This document shows, piece after piece, positions 31,075 to 43,683 of a stretch of DNA of 64,000 nucleotides. Below the pieces are notes generated by a model, which made no database searches, was not told where the DNA came from, and worked only from the letters and a program-made list of their open reading frames with translations. Source of the DNA: Brachyhypopomus gauderio. Taxonomy: Eukaryota; Chordata; Actinopteri; Gymnotiformes; Hypopomidae. The translations under genes and the position numbers were made by a program. The first letter of the stretch is position 1; each line of letters starts with the position of its first letter. The stretch spans positions 51,721,682 through 51,785,681 of the forward strand of contig NC_135211.1 in the NCBI RefSeq assembly GCF_052324685.1. The letters run 5' to 3'.

Positions 31075-34000
31075 TCAGGCTCAGATGAAGCTCAAGCACG
31101 CCCAGCAGGAGCTGAAGACCAAACAGGCCCAAGTGAAGAAGATGGACAGCGGCTACAAGCGAGACCAGGACGCCCTGGAGGCCGTGCAGCAGTGTGCAGC
31201 CAAGCTCCAGAACCAGCTGCAGAACCTCAACTACCAAGGTCCTGCCCCCGCCATCGACACCACGCCTCATGTGTCCCGATGCTTTGCAGACGACTCGGAG
31301 CCGGACTGAAAAACATCGGCTTTCCGGGTGATTTTTGTCTGTCTCTTCGTTCGTTTAGACGGCAGAGAGGAGCATCTGATTGAGCAGAGGAGGCAGCTGT
31401 CTCAGGAGGTCAACCAGCTCAGAGAAACATACGAGACCTTCATGGGCCAGTTCCCCAATCTCCGCTTCGAATATACGTAAGTGCGTCTGCGCTCGCCCTT
31501 GAGCACCATGGTTGTTGGTTTGGGTTCACGCCCCTGGGGGAGAAGATTGTCTGTGCTGGCATACACACCCAGACGGGGGCGCTAACGTGCTGTGCCCCTG
31601 CAGGGATCCTGAGCGTGCCTGGGACCGTACGAAAGTGAAGGGCCTGGTGGCAAACCTCTTCACGGTGACTGACGTATCCAACGCCACCGCCCTGGAAGTG
31701 GTGGCTGGCGGGCGACTCTACAACGTGGTGGTGGATACAGAGGTGAGGTTTCCTAGTCTGTGTGGGTTTGAAAGAGCTCAGCACCAAAAGTTCATCACTC
31801 TGGCTTATTCTCTTTATTTTTCTTGGGGGGGAAAAAATCTCAACCTGCCTTCCTCGTGTACTTTATTGCAAATGTCGCCATACTGGATTCGGGTTTTATG
31901 TTGATGCAGCACTTTGGTGTTTTTCTTCTAAATTATTTCCAGGTAACTGGAAAAAAGATTCTAGAAAAAGGTCAACTGAAACGAAGATACACAATCATCC
32001 CTCTGAACAAGATCTCTGCTCGAACCCTCAACGACGGAGTAGTGTGTGCGGCTAAAAAACTGGTAATGAGTGATTAAGTTCATAGGTTGCTTCGTAGGTT
32101 GAGTTTGATTCATTGATGGAACGTTTGGTTTCCTGCTCGCATTTTCAGGTAGGTGAGGATAACGTGCACACGGCTCTATCGCTGGTGGGATACGAGTCCG
32201 AGCTGCGTAAGGCCATGGAGTACGTGTTCGGGACCACGCTGGTCTGCGATACTTTGGACAACGCCAAGCATGTCGCTTTCGATAAACGCGTCAGCACAAA
32301 AACGGTCACACTGGGAGGCGACGTGTTTGATCCTCAGGGAACACTGACCGGAGGTAGGAGAGAGACAGCAGGAGCCAGAGCACATGTGCTGATGTAAACG
32401 AAGGGCTCGCTTTGAGTGTGTGTGTGTGTGTGTTTGTTTATAGGGGCTCGTGCTCAGACAGCCTCTGTGCTCTCCAAGCTGGCTGAGGTGAAAGACGTTC
32501 AGGACAAGCTGAGGGCCAAAGAGGCGGAGCTTGTTGCCGTCGAAACGGAGCTGGGCGGCCTCAAGGGAACCGCTGAAAAGTAAGGGGCCAAAAACAGGCA
32601 AAGAATCTCCTGAGAGTGCGAGAGCAGGACCCTGTGGGAGTGAGACAGGACATGGAAGAGGAATGTGATGAAGTTCCTGTTCTTTGCAGTCACTCAGTGG
32701 AAAAGATGGACGAGAGAGAGCCGATGTTAATCTAATACATTCTGTGTGCGCCCCAGATTCTGGATGCCTTCTTAGCTTTTGTTCTCTTGTCTGTCGTGAG
32801 AAACCCCAGTCTACTTCCCCACATAGATTTTCATGCTAGTCATGGTTAATGTTGAGCTCTCCAGTAGGCCAATATAACCACAGAGCATGTGACTGCATGC
32901 ACACAAATCTGTGTGTCTGTGTCTGGGTTTATAGTTAACTGTCGTTTGGCTCTTGTAGGTATCGTCAGCTGAAGCAGCAACTAGACCTGAAGACCGAGGA
33001 GGCTCAAATCCTGGAGACCAAATTACAGCAGAGCTCCTTCCACAAACAGCAGGAGGAGCTAGAAAACCTCCGCAAGACCATCGGTACACACACACACCGT
33101 ATACAGTAACCATAACACCTCCCCACGTGCCGTCATCAGTCTGTTGAGTGTCGCGTGTTTGTGTGTGTGTACGTGCACCCGGGTCTAGAGGAGAGCGAGG
33201 AGACGCTGAAGACCACGAAGGACGTGCAGAAGAAGGCGGAGGAGAAGTACAAGGTGCTGGAGAACAAGATGAAGAACGCGGCGGCGGAGCGAGAGAAGGA
33301 GCTGAAGGCAGCGCAGTCCAGACTCAACGAGGCGAAGAGCAGGGCGGACGCCTTCCACAAGAGACTGAAGGAGGCCCAGCAGGTACACGGCCGTGTGGGA
33401 ATGACTGTGTTTCAGCCCCTCACACACACACACACACACACACGAGCTCACACACACACGAGCTCCATCTGTGTGTGTGCGCAGGAGGCTGACGCCGTGG
33501 CTCTGGAGCTGGAGGAGCTGAAGCGGGAGCAGGCCGGCTACAAGCAGCAGATCGAGGCCGTAGACGAGGCCACGAAGGCCATACAGGAACAGATCGCCGC
33601 CATGTCTGTCGAGGTCGCGGCCAATAAGGTGAGAGTATGCAAATCATCAGTCAGAGCTTAACCAATAGGCTCGTTGACGAAACGTGCACGGCGCTTGCAC
33701 CATGATCCAGAGAGGGAATTCAGAAGGCGTGAAGGTCCGCTAAGTTGGATTTAATCAGGGTGTAGTTATCGTGTGTGTGTGTGTGCAGGATGCAGTGCGG
33801 CGGGCCCACGAGCAGTTGACGCAGCAGAAGGAGGTGATTTTAGGTCAGGAGAGGGAGATCAAAGGGAAGAGCGAAGAGACCAATCGTCTGCAGGAACGGA
33901 ACAACGAGGCCCAGCTCAAGATCAAGGAGCTGGAGCACAACATCAGCAAGCACAAGAAGGACAGTGCAGACGCCGCCGCCAGGGTGGGTGAGCGTGCACG

Positions 34001-35327
34001 TGAGCGCGCACGAGCAGGAGCGTGCACGTGAGGGTGGGTTGAGTGATCGCGCGTGCCCTTGTGCGTAGGTGACGCGTATGCTGTCCGAGAACGACTGGAT
34101 CTCGACGGAGCGCCACCTGTTCGGGCAGCCCAACTCCGCCTACGACTTCAAGGCGAACAGCCCTAAGGAAGCTGGCCAGAGGTTGAAGAGACTGGAGGAG
34201 AGCAAGGAGAAGCTGGAGAGGAACGTCAACCGCAGGGCCATGAACATGCTGAGTGAGGCTGAGGAGAGGGTACGGCCTCCTACCTGCACCGCTCCCCGCT
34301 CTGATCGAACCCAGGGGCCCGTTTATCCAAATAGAGTTTTCACTGATGCTTTAGCAGAGTTAATGCTCACACCTGACCTCTGTTTAGCTTCTATTCTATT
34401 GACCCGGTTTATCTATTGCAGTACAACGATCTCAAGAAGAAGAAGCGCATTGTTGAGAATGATAAAGCTAAGATCCTGGAGACCATCAAAGAGTTGGATC
34501 AGAAAAAAAATGAGGCGCTCAATGTGGCTTGGCAAAAGGTAAAACTTAGACCATCATAATGCAGCCATAAACTGTGCCATGGACAATCAAATGATCGTGT
34601 GTATGTGTGTGTATAGGTGAATAAGGACTTTGGTTCCATATTCTCCACTTTACTGCCGGGGGCGGATGCTCGACTGGCCCCGCCCGAGGGGTGTGGTGTC
34701 CTCGATGGGCTGGAATTCAAGGTGGCTCTTGGCAACACCTGGAAGGAGAACCTGACTGAACTCAGCGGAGGTCAAAGGTCAGCCAGCAAATCTGGAAAAC
34801 CACCTGCTGTTGTCCTGGGTGCACTGTGGCCATGGTGATGTGATTCAAGTGTGTGTGTGTTTCAGGTCTCTGGTAGCACTCTCGTTGATCTTGGCCATGT
34901 TGCTGTTTAAACCAGCTCCCATCTACATCCTGGATGAGGTGGATGCCGCGCTCGACCTTTCACACACACAGAACATCGGACAGATGCTACGCACACACTT
35001 CACACACTCCCAGGTGTGAACCTCGAGCGTAAATTTAACGTGTGTGTGTGCTGGTGTACAGAACCGTTTAGTGCACAAGGTTCAATTTCCTTGTACTACG
35101 ACATTTTGTACGTCGTTTTGACATCACTTCCTCTTTTGCAGTTTGTGGTGGTGTCGCTCAAGGACGGCATGTTCACCAACGCCAACGTGCTCTTCAAGAC
35201 CAAGTTCGTGGACGGCATCTCCGCGGTGACGCGCATGGCGCAGATGCACGAGGGCAAAGTTCTGGCCCAGCGCCCGGACAAAGCCAAGATGAAAGAGAAA
35301 CGACAGCGGCAGATCCTCACCACATAA
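28199..35327 (+). CDS. SMC2: structural maintenance of chromosomes protein 2 (condensin ATPase), 1200 aa
   Basis: Twenty-four coding exons join in one frame: 28199-28366, 28541-28690, 28771-28893, 29041-29079, 29250-29360, 29526-29570, 29712-29945, 30378-30527, 30704-30937, 31079-31238, 31359-31476, 31604-31742, 31943-32062, 32149-32353, 32444-32579, 32959-33083, 33189-33382, 33485-33628, 33789-33983, 34069-34269, 34422-34538, 34617-34777, 34866-35013, 35142-35327. All introns are GT-AG. The sum is 1201 codons including stop; human SMC2 has 1197 aa. Walker A GLNGSGKS is at residues 32-39, the hinge lies around 511-665 between two long coiled coils, the ABC signature LSGGQ is at 1085-1089, and Walker B ILDEVD is at 1111-1116. 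SMC2 pairs with SMC4 in condensin I and II to extrude DNA loops in mitotic chromosomes. The C-terminal tail (KRQRQILTT) is short. The gene converges on ECPAS. Confidence 0.97.
28388..28438. repeat. (AT)n microsatellite in SMC2 intron 1
   Basis: A pure AT run of about 50 bp beginning about 20 bp after the donor of exon 1. Confidence 0.95.
29361..29480. repeat. CT-rich simple repeats in SMC2 intron 5
   Basis: CT and GT simple runs fill most of the 165-bp intron. Confidence 0.85.
30026..30220. repeat. 42-bp tandem repeat in SMC2 intron 7
   Basis: About four and a half near-perfect copies of a 42-bp unit containing GCTTGTGCGAGCGTGTCACA and AAGAAGAGAGCGCTATACGT. Because 42 is a multiple of three and the unit lacks stops in several frames, it creates repeated open frames on both strands. 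It lies between exons 7 and 8. Confidence 0.95.
31013..31076. repeat. (CT)n microsatellite forming the acceptor tract of SMC2 exon 10
   Basis: A CT run of about 60 bp runs straight into the AG acceptor at 31077-31078, acting as a very long polypyrimidine tract. Confidence 0.95.
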
Positions 35328-35743
35328 ACACACATAAACACACACACACACACACAAGCTGACAAAGCATACCGATGCACTTGCCCACAATGAAGTGAGT
35401 CCACATGGCTTCCTTATTCAAATATGCATATATACACGTATTGCTATAAAGGTTTTATTGTAAGGTTTCATCTTTTTGCTTCTGAACTATTGTGGTTTAT
35501 GTCTGTGGTTATATCCTTGTATATTGAAACCGAAGGTTTATCGTATCGCAGCAATAGCAAATAATCATGCGCTAGCGGAGTGATTTGTCCAGTACAGAAG
35601 AGCAGACGGGCGTCTGGGGAGGTCGCTGCTGAGATCCTGCCTCCGTTCCGCACATGTTCATATTTTCTGTCCCGTCAACCTTTCTGCTCTGTTTCCATTA
35701 TTTCCTCTGAAACCTTTTCTTTTATTTGTGTCAAGCTAATTTC

Positions 35744-35749
35744 AATAAA
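35744..35749 (+). terminator. SMC2: poly(A) signal of SMC2
   Basis: AATAAA about 415 bp after the SMC2 stop codon; the first canonical signal downstream. The UTR carries a short CA run near 35330-35356. Confidence 0.6.
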
Positions 35750-35984
35750 CCTCTAACTAGAAATTGTGCTTAAGTTGCATTTTTTTTTGTTCATATGATC
35801 TTAAGGCCTGCTCTAGGGGAAAATATATTGTCATTTCTGATCAACAAAATTGCAGTGAACTGGTCTGGACTCCAGTAGCATCTCTGATCAGTTGTGATAA
35901 AGCTGGAAGTAAAGCTATGGTTTGCTGTCCAGACCCCCTTCTGGTGAGTCCCAGTTACATTAAATAACCTCAAGCTTTCCCAGC

Positions 35985-37735
35985 CATCCTACTCTCATTG
36001 GGACTAATGAAGGTGACTTTAATAAATCACTTGGAGGAGGTCTGCAGGATGGGAATTGTAGAGGTGCTTGGCATTCCCAATGTGCAACTGATCTACTAAT
36101 ATCGGCCGATAATGGGCTCGTCTCGTTCCTTATACTGTTGGATCTTAGTGCAGCTTTTGATACTGTAGACCACAACATTTTGCTGGATAGACTAGAAAAC
36201 ACAGTAGGTATTAAAGGAGTCGCACTCTCCTGGTTTAGATCATATTTAACTGACCGCTTCCAATGTGTAAGTGTTAATAATAAAACCTCTAAATCTGTGC
36301 AGGTTAAATATGGTGTCCCACAAGGGACAGTCCTAGGACCACTTGTATTCACACTGTACATGTTACCCTTAGGCGAAATTATGCATAAGCATGACATCAG
36401 TTTCCATTCCTACGCAGACGACACTCAGCTATATTTATCGGCAAAACCCGATGATTTAGGCGCAAACAGTAAGATTGAGAAATGTGTAGAAGAGATAAAA
36501 CATTGGATGGCATGTAACTTTCTAGCACTAAATGCCGATAAAACAGAATTGATAATAGTTGGGTCTAGGGCTGCGAGAGACAAGATACATAATGCAGCAT
36601 TGAATCTACATTCTTTTACTATAACCCCCAGCGCAGAGGTAAAGAACTTGGGCGTCACAATAGACCCAGATCTCTCGTTCGATACACATATTAATAATAT
36701 AACTAGGGTAGCGTTCTTTCACTTGCGCAACATTGCCAAAATTAGAAACATATTAAATATTAGTGATGCAGAAAAACTAATCCATGCATTCATATCCTCT
36801 CGTTTAGATTATTGCAACAGTCTCCTAGCTGGATGTTCTGGTAAATCGATAAACAAACTCCAGCTGGTTCAGAACGCAGCAGCACGAGTTTTAACAAAAA
36901 CTAAAAAGTTTGATCACATTAGTCCCGTACTATCGTCATTACACTGGCTGCCAATTAGATTCCGTATTGACTATAAAATACTTTTATTAACATATAAAAC
37001 GCTGCATGGCTTAGCTCCAGACTATCTTAGTGAACTTATTGAACAATATAACCCAGCGCGTTCACTTCGCTCGCAGGACGCAGGGTTATTAACTGTTCCT
37101 AGGATCAAAAAGATCACAGCAGGTGGAAGAGCCTTTTCTTTTAAAGCTCCACAATTGTGGAATAATCTTCCTGCCTCTATTCGGGACTCAGACACAGTCT
37201 CAATGTTTAAAACTCGATTAAAGACTCATCTGTTTAGTTTGGCCTTTGATTAATCTGTTACATATTTACTACATCTCGTATCTTTTCTCCGAGGTTCACC
37301 TGGAGAGTAACATTGCAGTCGGAGCCTACAATACCAGCATCGCTGCTCCGACACGGAATGAAAGCCTGGCGTTCATCAACAGACATTTACAGTGACAATA
37401 TCATAACCCAGAACTTTCATTTTTACCTTTACTTAGTCTGATTGTGTGATTTGTGTGTGACTTGTGTATTTGTCTGTATTTTGTGTAATCTGTGTGTTAA
37501 CGGGCCGCCCAATGGAGGATGGGTTCCCTTTTGAGTCTTGGTTCTCCCGAGGTTTCTTCCTATTCCCCACTATCTTAGGGAGTTTTTCCTCGCCACTGTC
37601 GCCCTTGGCTTGCTCATTAGGGTTCTGGACCCGTAGTATTGTTAACCTTTTAAATCCTGTAAGGCGCTTTGTGACAACATGTGTTGTGAAAAGCGCTATA
37701 CAAATAAACTTTGATTGATTGATTGATTGAACTGT
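35985..37735 (+). mobile_element. 5'-truncated L2-type LINE
   Basis: The 3' half of an L2/CR1-type LINE: a reverse transcriptase frame followed by a 480-bp 3' UTR that ends in the short repeat TGATTGATTGATTGA (37720-37734), typical of L2 tails. The 5' boundary near 35985 is approximate. It sits between the converging 3' ends of SMC2 and ECPAS. Confidence 0.88.
36138..37253 (+). CDS. L2 LINE reverse transcriptase, C-terminal 371 codons
   Basis: An open frame begins inside the RT domain (DLSAAFDTVDH) and contains GVPQGTVLGPLVF and the catalytic YADDTQLY motif, then the conserved L2 C-terminal region (HWLPIRFRIDYKI). The endonuclease half is missing, so the element cannot move. The frame itself is unbroken, suggesting a fairly young copy. 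Confidence 0.9.
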   Translation: MDLSAAFDTVDHNILLDRLENTVGIKGVALSWFRSYLTDRFQCVSVNNKTSKSVQVKYGVPQGTVLGPLVFTLYMLPLGEIMHKHDISFHSYADDTQLYLSAKPDDLGANSKIEKCVEEIKHWMACNFLALNADKTELIIVGSRAARDKIHNAALNLHSFTITPSAEVKNLGVTIDPDLSFDTHINNITRVAFFHLRNIAKIRNILNISDAEKLIHAFISSRLDYCNSLLAGCSGKSINKLQLVQNAAARVLTKTKKFDHISPVLSSLHWLPIRFRIDYKILLLTYKTLHGLAPDYLSELIEQYNPARSLRSQDAGLLTVPRIKKITAGGRAFSFKAPQLWNNLPASIRDSDTVSMFKTRLKTHLFSLAFD

Positions 37736-38561
37736 ATCTCAAAGGGAGATAATGCAGTCTTAACACTACAGAGGTGGTTTAATACTTGTGTGCAAATGTT
37801 TAACACATTTCAGTGGAACATTAGCCTACCAAAAATAATTTGAGGGTTTTAAGGCATTGCTTCTGTAGAATTCAAATGAACATGACTCATTAAAAAAAAA
37901 AAAGACCTTGGCTTAGGGTTTTCTGAAAATATTTTATTTAACACACCACACCTTGTAACATGCAAACGGTAAAGGCATTATTTCAGTCTGATTTACATGA
38001 TGTTTATAAATACACACGTATAGCCTTTAGCCAGATCCTTTTCTAATTTTGTGTTCAGGCGCTTGTTTGGCATCATGTCGCCTCTGAACACGAACAGCAA
38101 AAAGGAGAAAGAGGGAAGGAGAGGGAACCAAAATCAGCCACGTAAGTCTTACTCAAAGTCGTCAGGAGATCAGAACCGAGGGGGGAGACATCGTAACACC
38201 ACTCCCTTGAGTAAGAGGATAGACGAACCGGTTTAAAAGTGGCAGTGGCCGCTTGGTTAAAACTAAACAAAAGCACGTTAACCACAGGCGCACGTGGCTA
38301 GGTGAGATGGCTAGACTTCGGTCAGAGCCACACCGCAAGCAGACGAATGTCAACCAGAAGGGGGCGCTCCAGTCGGCACAGATGAGGCGCAAAGAGTGAC
38401 GTGAGAAAAGCGACAGAACCCGCTCAGGGCGACGCTCAGAAAATGGTCCGCTCAGGAGGCCACTTCCGGCTCAAGCACAGAATCTTTGGAAAAACCAACC
38501 AAGTCACCCGGAGGAGCTTTTTTTTTTTTTTAGTTTGTCTTGGCAATAATCACCTTATTGG
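37736..38561. other. intergenic DNA between the L2 LINE and the ECPAS 3' end
   Basis: Apart from A- and T-runs (37890-37904, 38518-38532) no feature can be supported. A short frame at 38051-38236 has no recognisable content. Confidence 0.45.
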
Positions 38562-38567
38562 TTTATT
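38562..38567 (-). terminator. ECPAS: poly(A) signal of ECPAS
   Basis: Plus-strand TTTATT reads AATAAA on the minus strand, 97 bp after the ECPAS stop codon (38666-38664). Confidence 0.6.
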
Positions 38568-38663
38568 TGAAGCGAGACTGTCCAGGTGTGTTATTTTTTG
38601 TGTTTGATAGATGAGATGTGCGTTTGGTGCGGAATGGCTGCAGTGTGGCGTGGGCAGGCCTGC

Positions 38664-40903
38664 TTAAGGCAAACCCTGTACTTTCCGCCTCAGCGTCTGG
38701 GCCTTGGCCTTCAGCTCGGGACGGTTGTCCGTTTCCATGGTAGCGAGAGAACGCTGAAGCTGTTGCCGACACTTCTCGGACAGGGACTCCCACTGGTCAC
38801 TCTCTGCGTACACACAGAAGAAAATGTTAAACTGATGGTAAACAAACTTTTTAATAATAAATAATAAAGATTTTATTTAAAAGTGCCTTTCAAGCCACCC
38901 AAGGTCACTGTACATAAAGCAAGAACACAAAACCATACAAAAAAATTAAATAAACATCAGCAAAAATAAATCATGGTACAGAAGCTCAAGTAGGATATGC
39001 TAATTGAAATAAGTGAGTCTTAAGGCCAATTTTGAACATGGACAACGACGCGCAGGCACGGAGCTCAGGTGGAAGGCCATTCCACAGCTTGGGACCAGCA
39101 ACACTGAAAGCCCCATCCCCAACAGTACGCATCTTAGAAAACGGGAGGAGGTCTTCCGAGGAGCATAGAGTACGAACTGGAGAGTAAGCATGGAGTAAAC
39201 TACTTAAATAAAGAGGAGCAGTGCCATGTATGGATTTATATACCAGTATCAACAACTTGTACTGTATTCGATACCGCACAGGAAGCCAGTGTAGGTATTT
39301 CAATATAGGAGTAATATGAGCCCAAGATTTCAAGTGCGTCAAGACCCTCGCAGCTGAATTTTGCACAGCTTGCAAGCGATTCAGTACTCGAGCTGAGAGA
39401 CCATACAAAATAGCATTGCAATAATCAATTCTGGATGTTACAAATGAAGTCAAAGTCAAATTTATTTATATAGCGCTTTTCACAACACACGTTGTCACAA
39501 AGCAGCTTTACAATCGTATGGGTCCAGATCCCTAATGAGCAAGCCAATGGCGACAGTGGCAAGGAAAAACTCCCTATAGGGTGGGGAGTAAATAACTTTT
39601 TCAGCAGCTGTAGTAGAGAGGAAAGGGTGAATCTTCGCAATGCCCCTTAGATGGAAAAAAAGCTGTCTTGCATAGATATTTAATATGAGGTTCAAAAGAC
39701 ATGGCAGAGTCAAAAATAACACCCAAGTTTCTGATCTGACTTGATAACGAGACAGAAAGATTTGGGACAGAGAAGACAGCACCAGCATTTTTTTTTTATA
39801 ATTGCTTGTGTAGATATTAACATAACCTCTGACTTGCTCATGTTCACGCTAAGGAAATTCTCCTTCATCCATACCTGAACATCAGTCAAGCAGTCACTCA
39901 AAATAGATGGTGAGGGACTAAGAGTTGATTTAGTACATAAATAAATCTGAACATCATCAGCATAACAGTGAAATTGCAATCCATGCATCCTAATGATTTC
40001 ACCAAGGGGAAGTAAATAAAATATAAACAGCAAGGGGCCAAGGGCGGAACCCTGCGGGACACCACTGGTCACGGTACATGGCTAAAGCCTCCCATGGACA
40101 CAAACTGTTGTCTGTCAGCAAGATAGGACTGAAACCAAGCAAGAGCAGTCCCAGTGATGCCAACCAAATTGCTGAGACAGGACAATAGCCGGCCATGATT
40201 GACAATGTCAAACGCAGCCGTTAGATCTAACAGAATAAACATGGTCATCAGCCCTTTTTACCTACGTTTCAATATCCCTTGGCTAACCGTGGTCAATTAC
40301 CTTCGATCTTTTTCAAGAGGAGTTCCAGGATGGACAAGGCCTCTGTTCTTACAGAGGAATAACTTCTGTTTTCTGCAGATATGCAAGAGAAAAACGGTAA
40401 ACATTCCCTCTGAATAAAGGACCTTTGGGCTGACCACTACATACACAGATGTCACGCCCCACCTAGTGGTGATGCAAGGCCGGTGCAGGTTTCAGTTAGA
40501 AGGTCGGTCAGGATTGCGGCGTTCTGATGGTCCTTCTCCAACAACAACAATCTACACCACAAAACCGAAAAAAAAAAAAAACACCAAAACGTTTTGGCCT
40601 TCATACAAGTCTTCATATAGGGAGATGTTTAGTGTTTAAATCAGTACATAGTATATACAATATACTTTTGTAATGAAATCTAGTGTCAAATGTTTACAAA
40701 TCACAAATTTGATTATAGTCCATATTAAGCATGTTTGGTTTGTAGTCCAGATTGTGTGTGTTGTCTGGTTCTTGTACTGGTTGTGTGTCTCACCGCTGGT
40801 AGAATGCCTTCATACACTGGAGAACACACAGCTGAACCCTCCATGTGCTCAGTTTAAGCCTGTCACACATCAGCCCACACACTTCTGCTTGATAACGACC
40901 TGC

Positions 40904-40934
<31 letters not shown>

Positions 40935-41644
40935 CATCCATTAATAACTACATTAATCTACATTGTTGATGGATGTATTTTTACAATGTCTTCAGTGAGT
41001 ATTTTTGCATTATTTTTGTATGCCTATAGCAGTCGTACTTTGGGTTTGTGGGTTTGACGGCCAGGATTTCCCCAGAGTCTCAAACGCACACAGGAGAGCC
41101 TCGGCCCGCAGCTGCCGGTCTTTCGTGTCTTCGTCATCGTCATCATCGTCACGCTTCGGCGAAGCGACACTCGTAGGTTCGTACTGATGCCCCGCCACAA
41201 AAATAAAAGTCATGAATGAGATGAATACACTTATATAAACACACAGGCTGCACGACCCAGGATGCGATCGAGGGGAATGCCATCGTCTGCAAAGGCCCCG
41301 GAGCAGCTATGGTTTGTGACCCAACTGAATGTATTTAAGCAATAAATCTCGGCCTTGTTGTGCCACGGGTCGCTCCTGCCGGGAACCTGCCGGTGCACCG
41401 GGCCCGTGCGGACGAGGTCCGCCTCCCACTGGGCCAGGAGCACTACTGTACCTTTCTGATGAGAGGGAACAGGATGTCTGCCATGTCCTCAAAGCGGTCC
41501 TCGTGCGTGGCCTCCAGGATGTCTGCTGCACTTCGCAGGGCGGCCATTTTGTAGACGAGGTTGTCCTTCCTACACTCCTTCAGCACCAGGTCCAACACCT
41601 GGGACACGCTGGGCTGGCCTGGAACGGACTTCTTTAGCTCCTCG

Positions 41645-41711
<67 letters not shown>

Positions 41712-43260
41712 AACACACACACACAAACACAAACACACACAAACACAAACACAAACACACACACACAGCTTCTCTAGTCTTGTGCAGAATGTACATGAGA
41801 AACACCTGGAGAAGAGAATGAAGGTGCATCCAACCTGCATTTTGACACCACAGAACCAACAGCCTTCAAGAGCTCCTCCTGAAAGCAGATGAAGGCACTA
41901 CAATGAGTGACCACAGAATCCAGGGGGTCACCAAGATGACGGACTATGCCACTTTAATAAATAAAAACAATAATAAATAAATCCCAACGTGTGACGAAAT
42001 TCCCACAGCCTGCTGATTGGAGATATTCGTGCATGCGTCTTCGTGCGTGCTGATTGGTGCGTGCTGATTTGGTGCGTGCTGATTGGTGCGTGCCTGCGTT
42101 GGGGCGTGCTCACCTTCCCAGCCCAGGTGCGTCCTCCGAGTCCCTGCAACAGGGCACTCAGCACCATACCCAGGTGAGGGGCCACCAGGGAGCCTGTCTG
42201 CTGCTTAGCGATGGTCGCCATGGCGGCCCCGCCCTGCGCCTTCATCTTCCATGACTGAGACTGCAAAGCCCTCTGGGTAATAGCTATGAGCTCGGTCATG
42301 TACAGCCTGATCCCGCCAAAACTGCCTGAAGACCCAAGTAAAAGGGACATGCAGAGAATGATCAGAAATCTTTGGCTTTTTTCCATTTTAATAAAACGAT
42401 TTCTTTGGACGATTTTCAGTTGCTTAAATCCAAGCTGTACACCGTTTAACGGCGTCTGCTCCGGGGTGGAGATGAAGGCGGCGTGCATCGTACCAGGAAC
42501 GTGCTCCTGCCACACCTCGGCCCACAGGTTGGCGTCGGCCGCGTCTCCGTGCTCCTGCCCCTCGGGCTGCTGGTGCATGCCCAGGAAGGCCAGCGGAAGC
42601 GCGGAGCTGGCGTGGGCCTTCAGCACGTCCGGGCTGTAGTGGCTGATGGCGTGCACGGTGAGGCAGCACGACGACTTGTACACCGCCTCTGTGCAGGGGG
42701 AGAAGGCGGAGGACATGGGAAAAGAGAAGGATCGTTACGATTGGGGCGGGCGACAAAGAGCAAAAACCACTACAGCATCCCCTTTGCGTCTTGCCTTCTT
42801 TCTCCAGGTACCAGGAGCTGAGTTTCTGCAGAAGCTTCTCCACGCTGCTGTCCTTGGCTGTCTGCAGGGTAAAGGAGCAGCACGGTTTAAGTCACGGCTC
42901 TAATCACATGGCCCGGGGTTCGGGCGCCCCGTTGATTGGTATGGTCCAGGGACGTGGTGTGCGCTCACCCTGACCAGGTGACCCATGGCGAAGGCGAAAG
43001 ACTTCTGGACCACAACGCTGCGGTCGTGTATCCCGCTGAGGAGGGCGCTCATGAGTCTACCTGTGGACGGAGGCGGAGCATACAGGCACGAGTGGGCCAG
43101 TGAAGGGGCTGCTTGCATACTGTGGGTGTGTCCGTGTTAATATGCAGATGGGGGTGGGGGAGGGGCAATACCTGAGTAAGGTGTGAGGTCTTGAGGACAA
43201 TGCACTGTGAGGGAGACGATCACACTGGCACAGCCTCCCTGGAAACCATATAGCAGTTAC

Positions 43261-43302
<42 letters not shown>

Positions 43303-43647
43303 ACGGTGCTGTTTTAGCTAATTGCAGAAACCAAATAATCATAGGAGATGGAAAGATTACAAAATAGACCTACTCAGGACATTTTGCTGGAGAAAATGCC
43401 TCTTTTGAAGCTTCTGGTTGAAAAACGTTTTTCAACCAAACACAAAGTTTTGATTACTTAGCTGAAGCTTATAGTAATGTTCAAAAGTAAACCATAACAT
43501 ACTGAGCTACAGTAATACATGTCACAGGAACAGAAGAACATGCATCTAGATGTTTACCTTGGTTCCAAGACCCACTCCACTTTTCAGCAGATCACAGAGT
43601 TTGGGCACCAGTTCTCCCAACACAGACCCGTCCAAATGCTGAAGACA

Positions 43648-43683
<36 letters not shown>

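Noticed and set aside
41561..41821. Thr/His-rich and Cys/Val-rich open frames around CA and GT runs
   Set aside because: Microsatellite translations; the same kind of frame occurs at 22873, 25567, 27339, 33420, 49503 and 52856.
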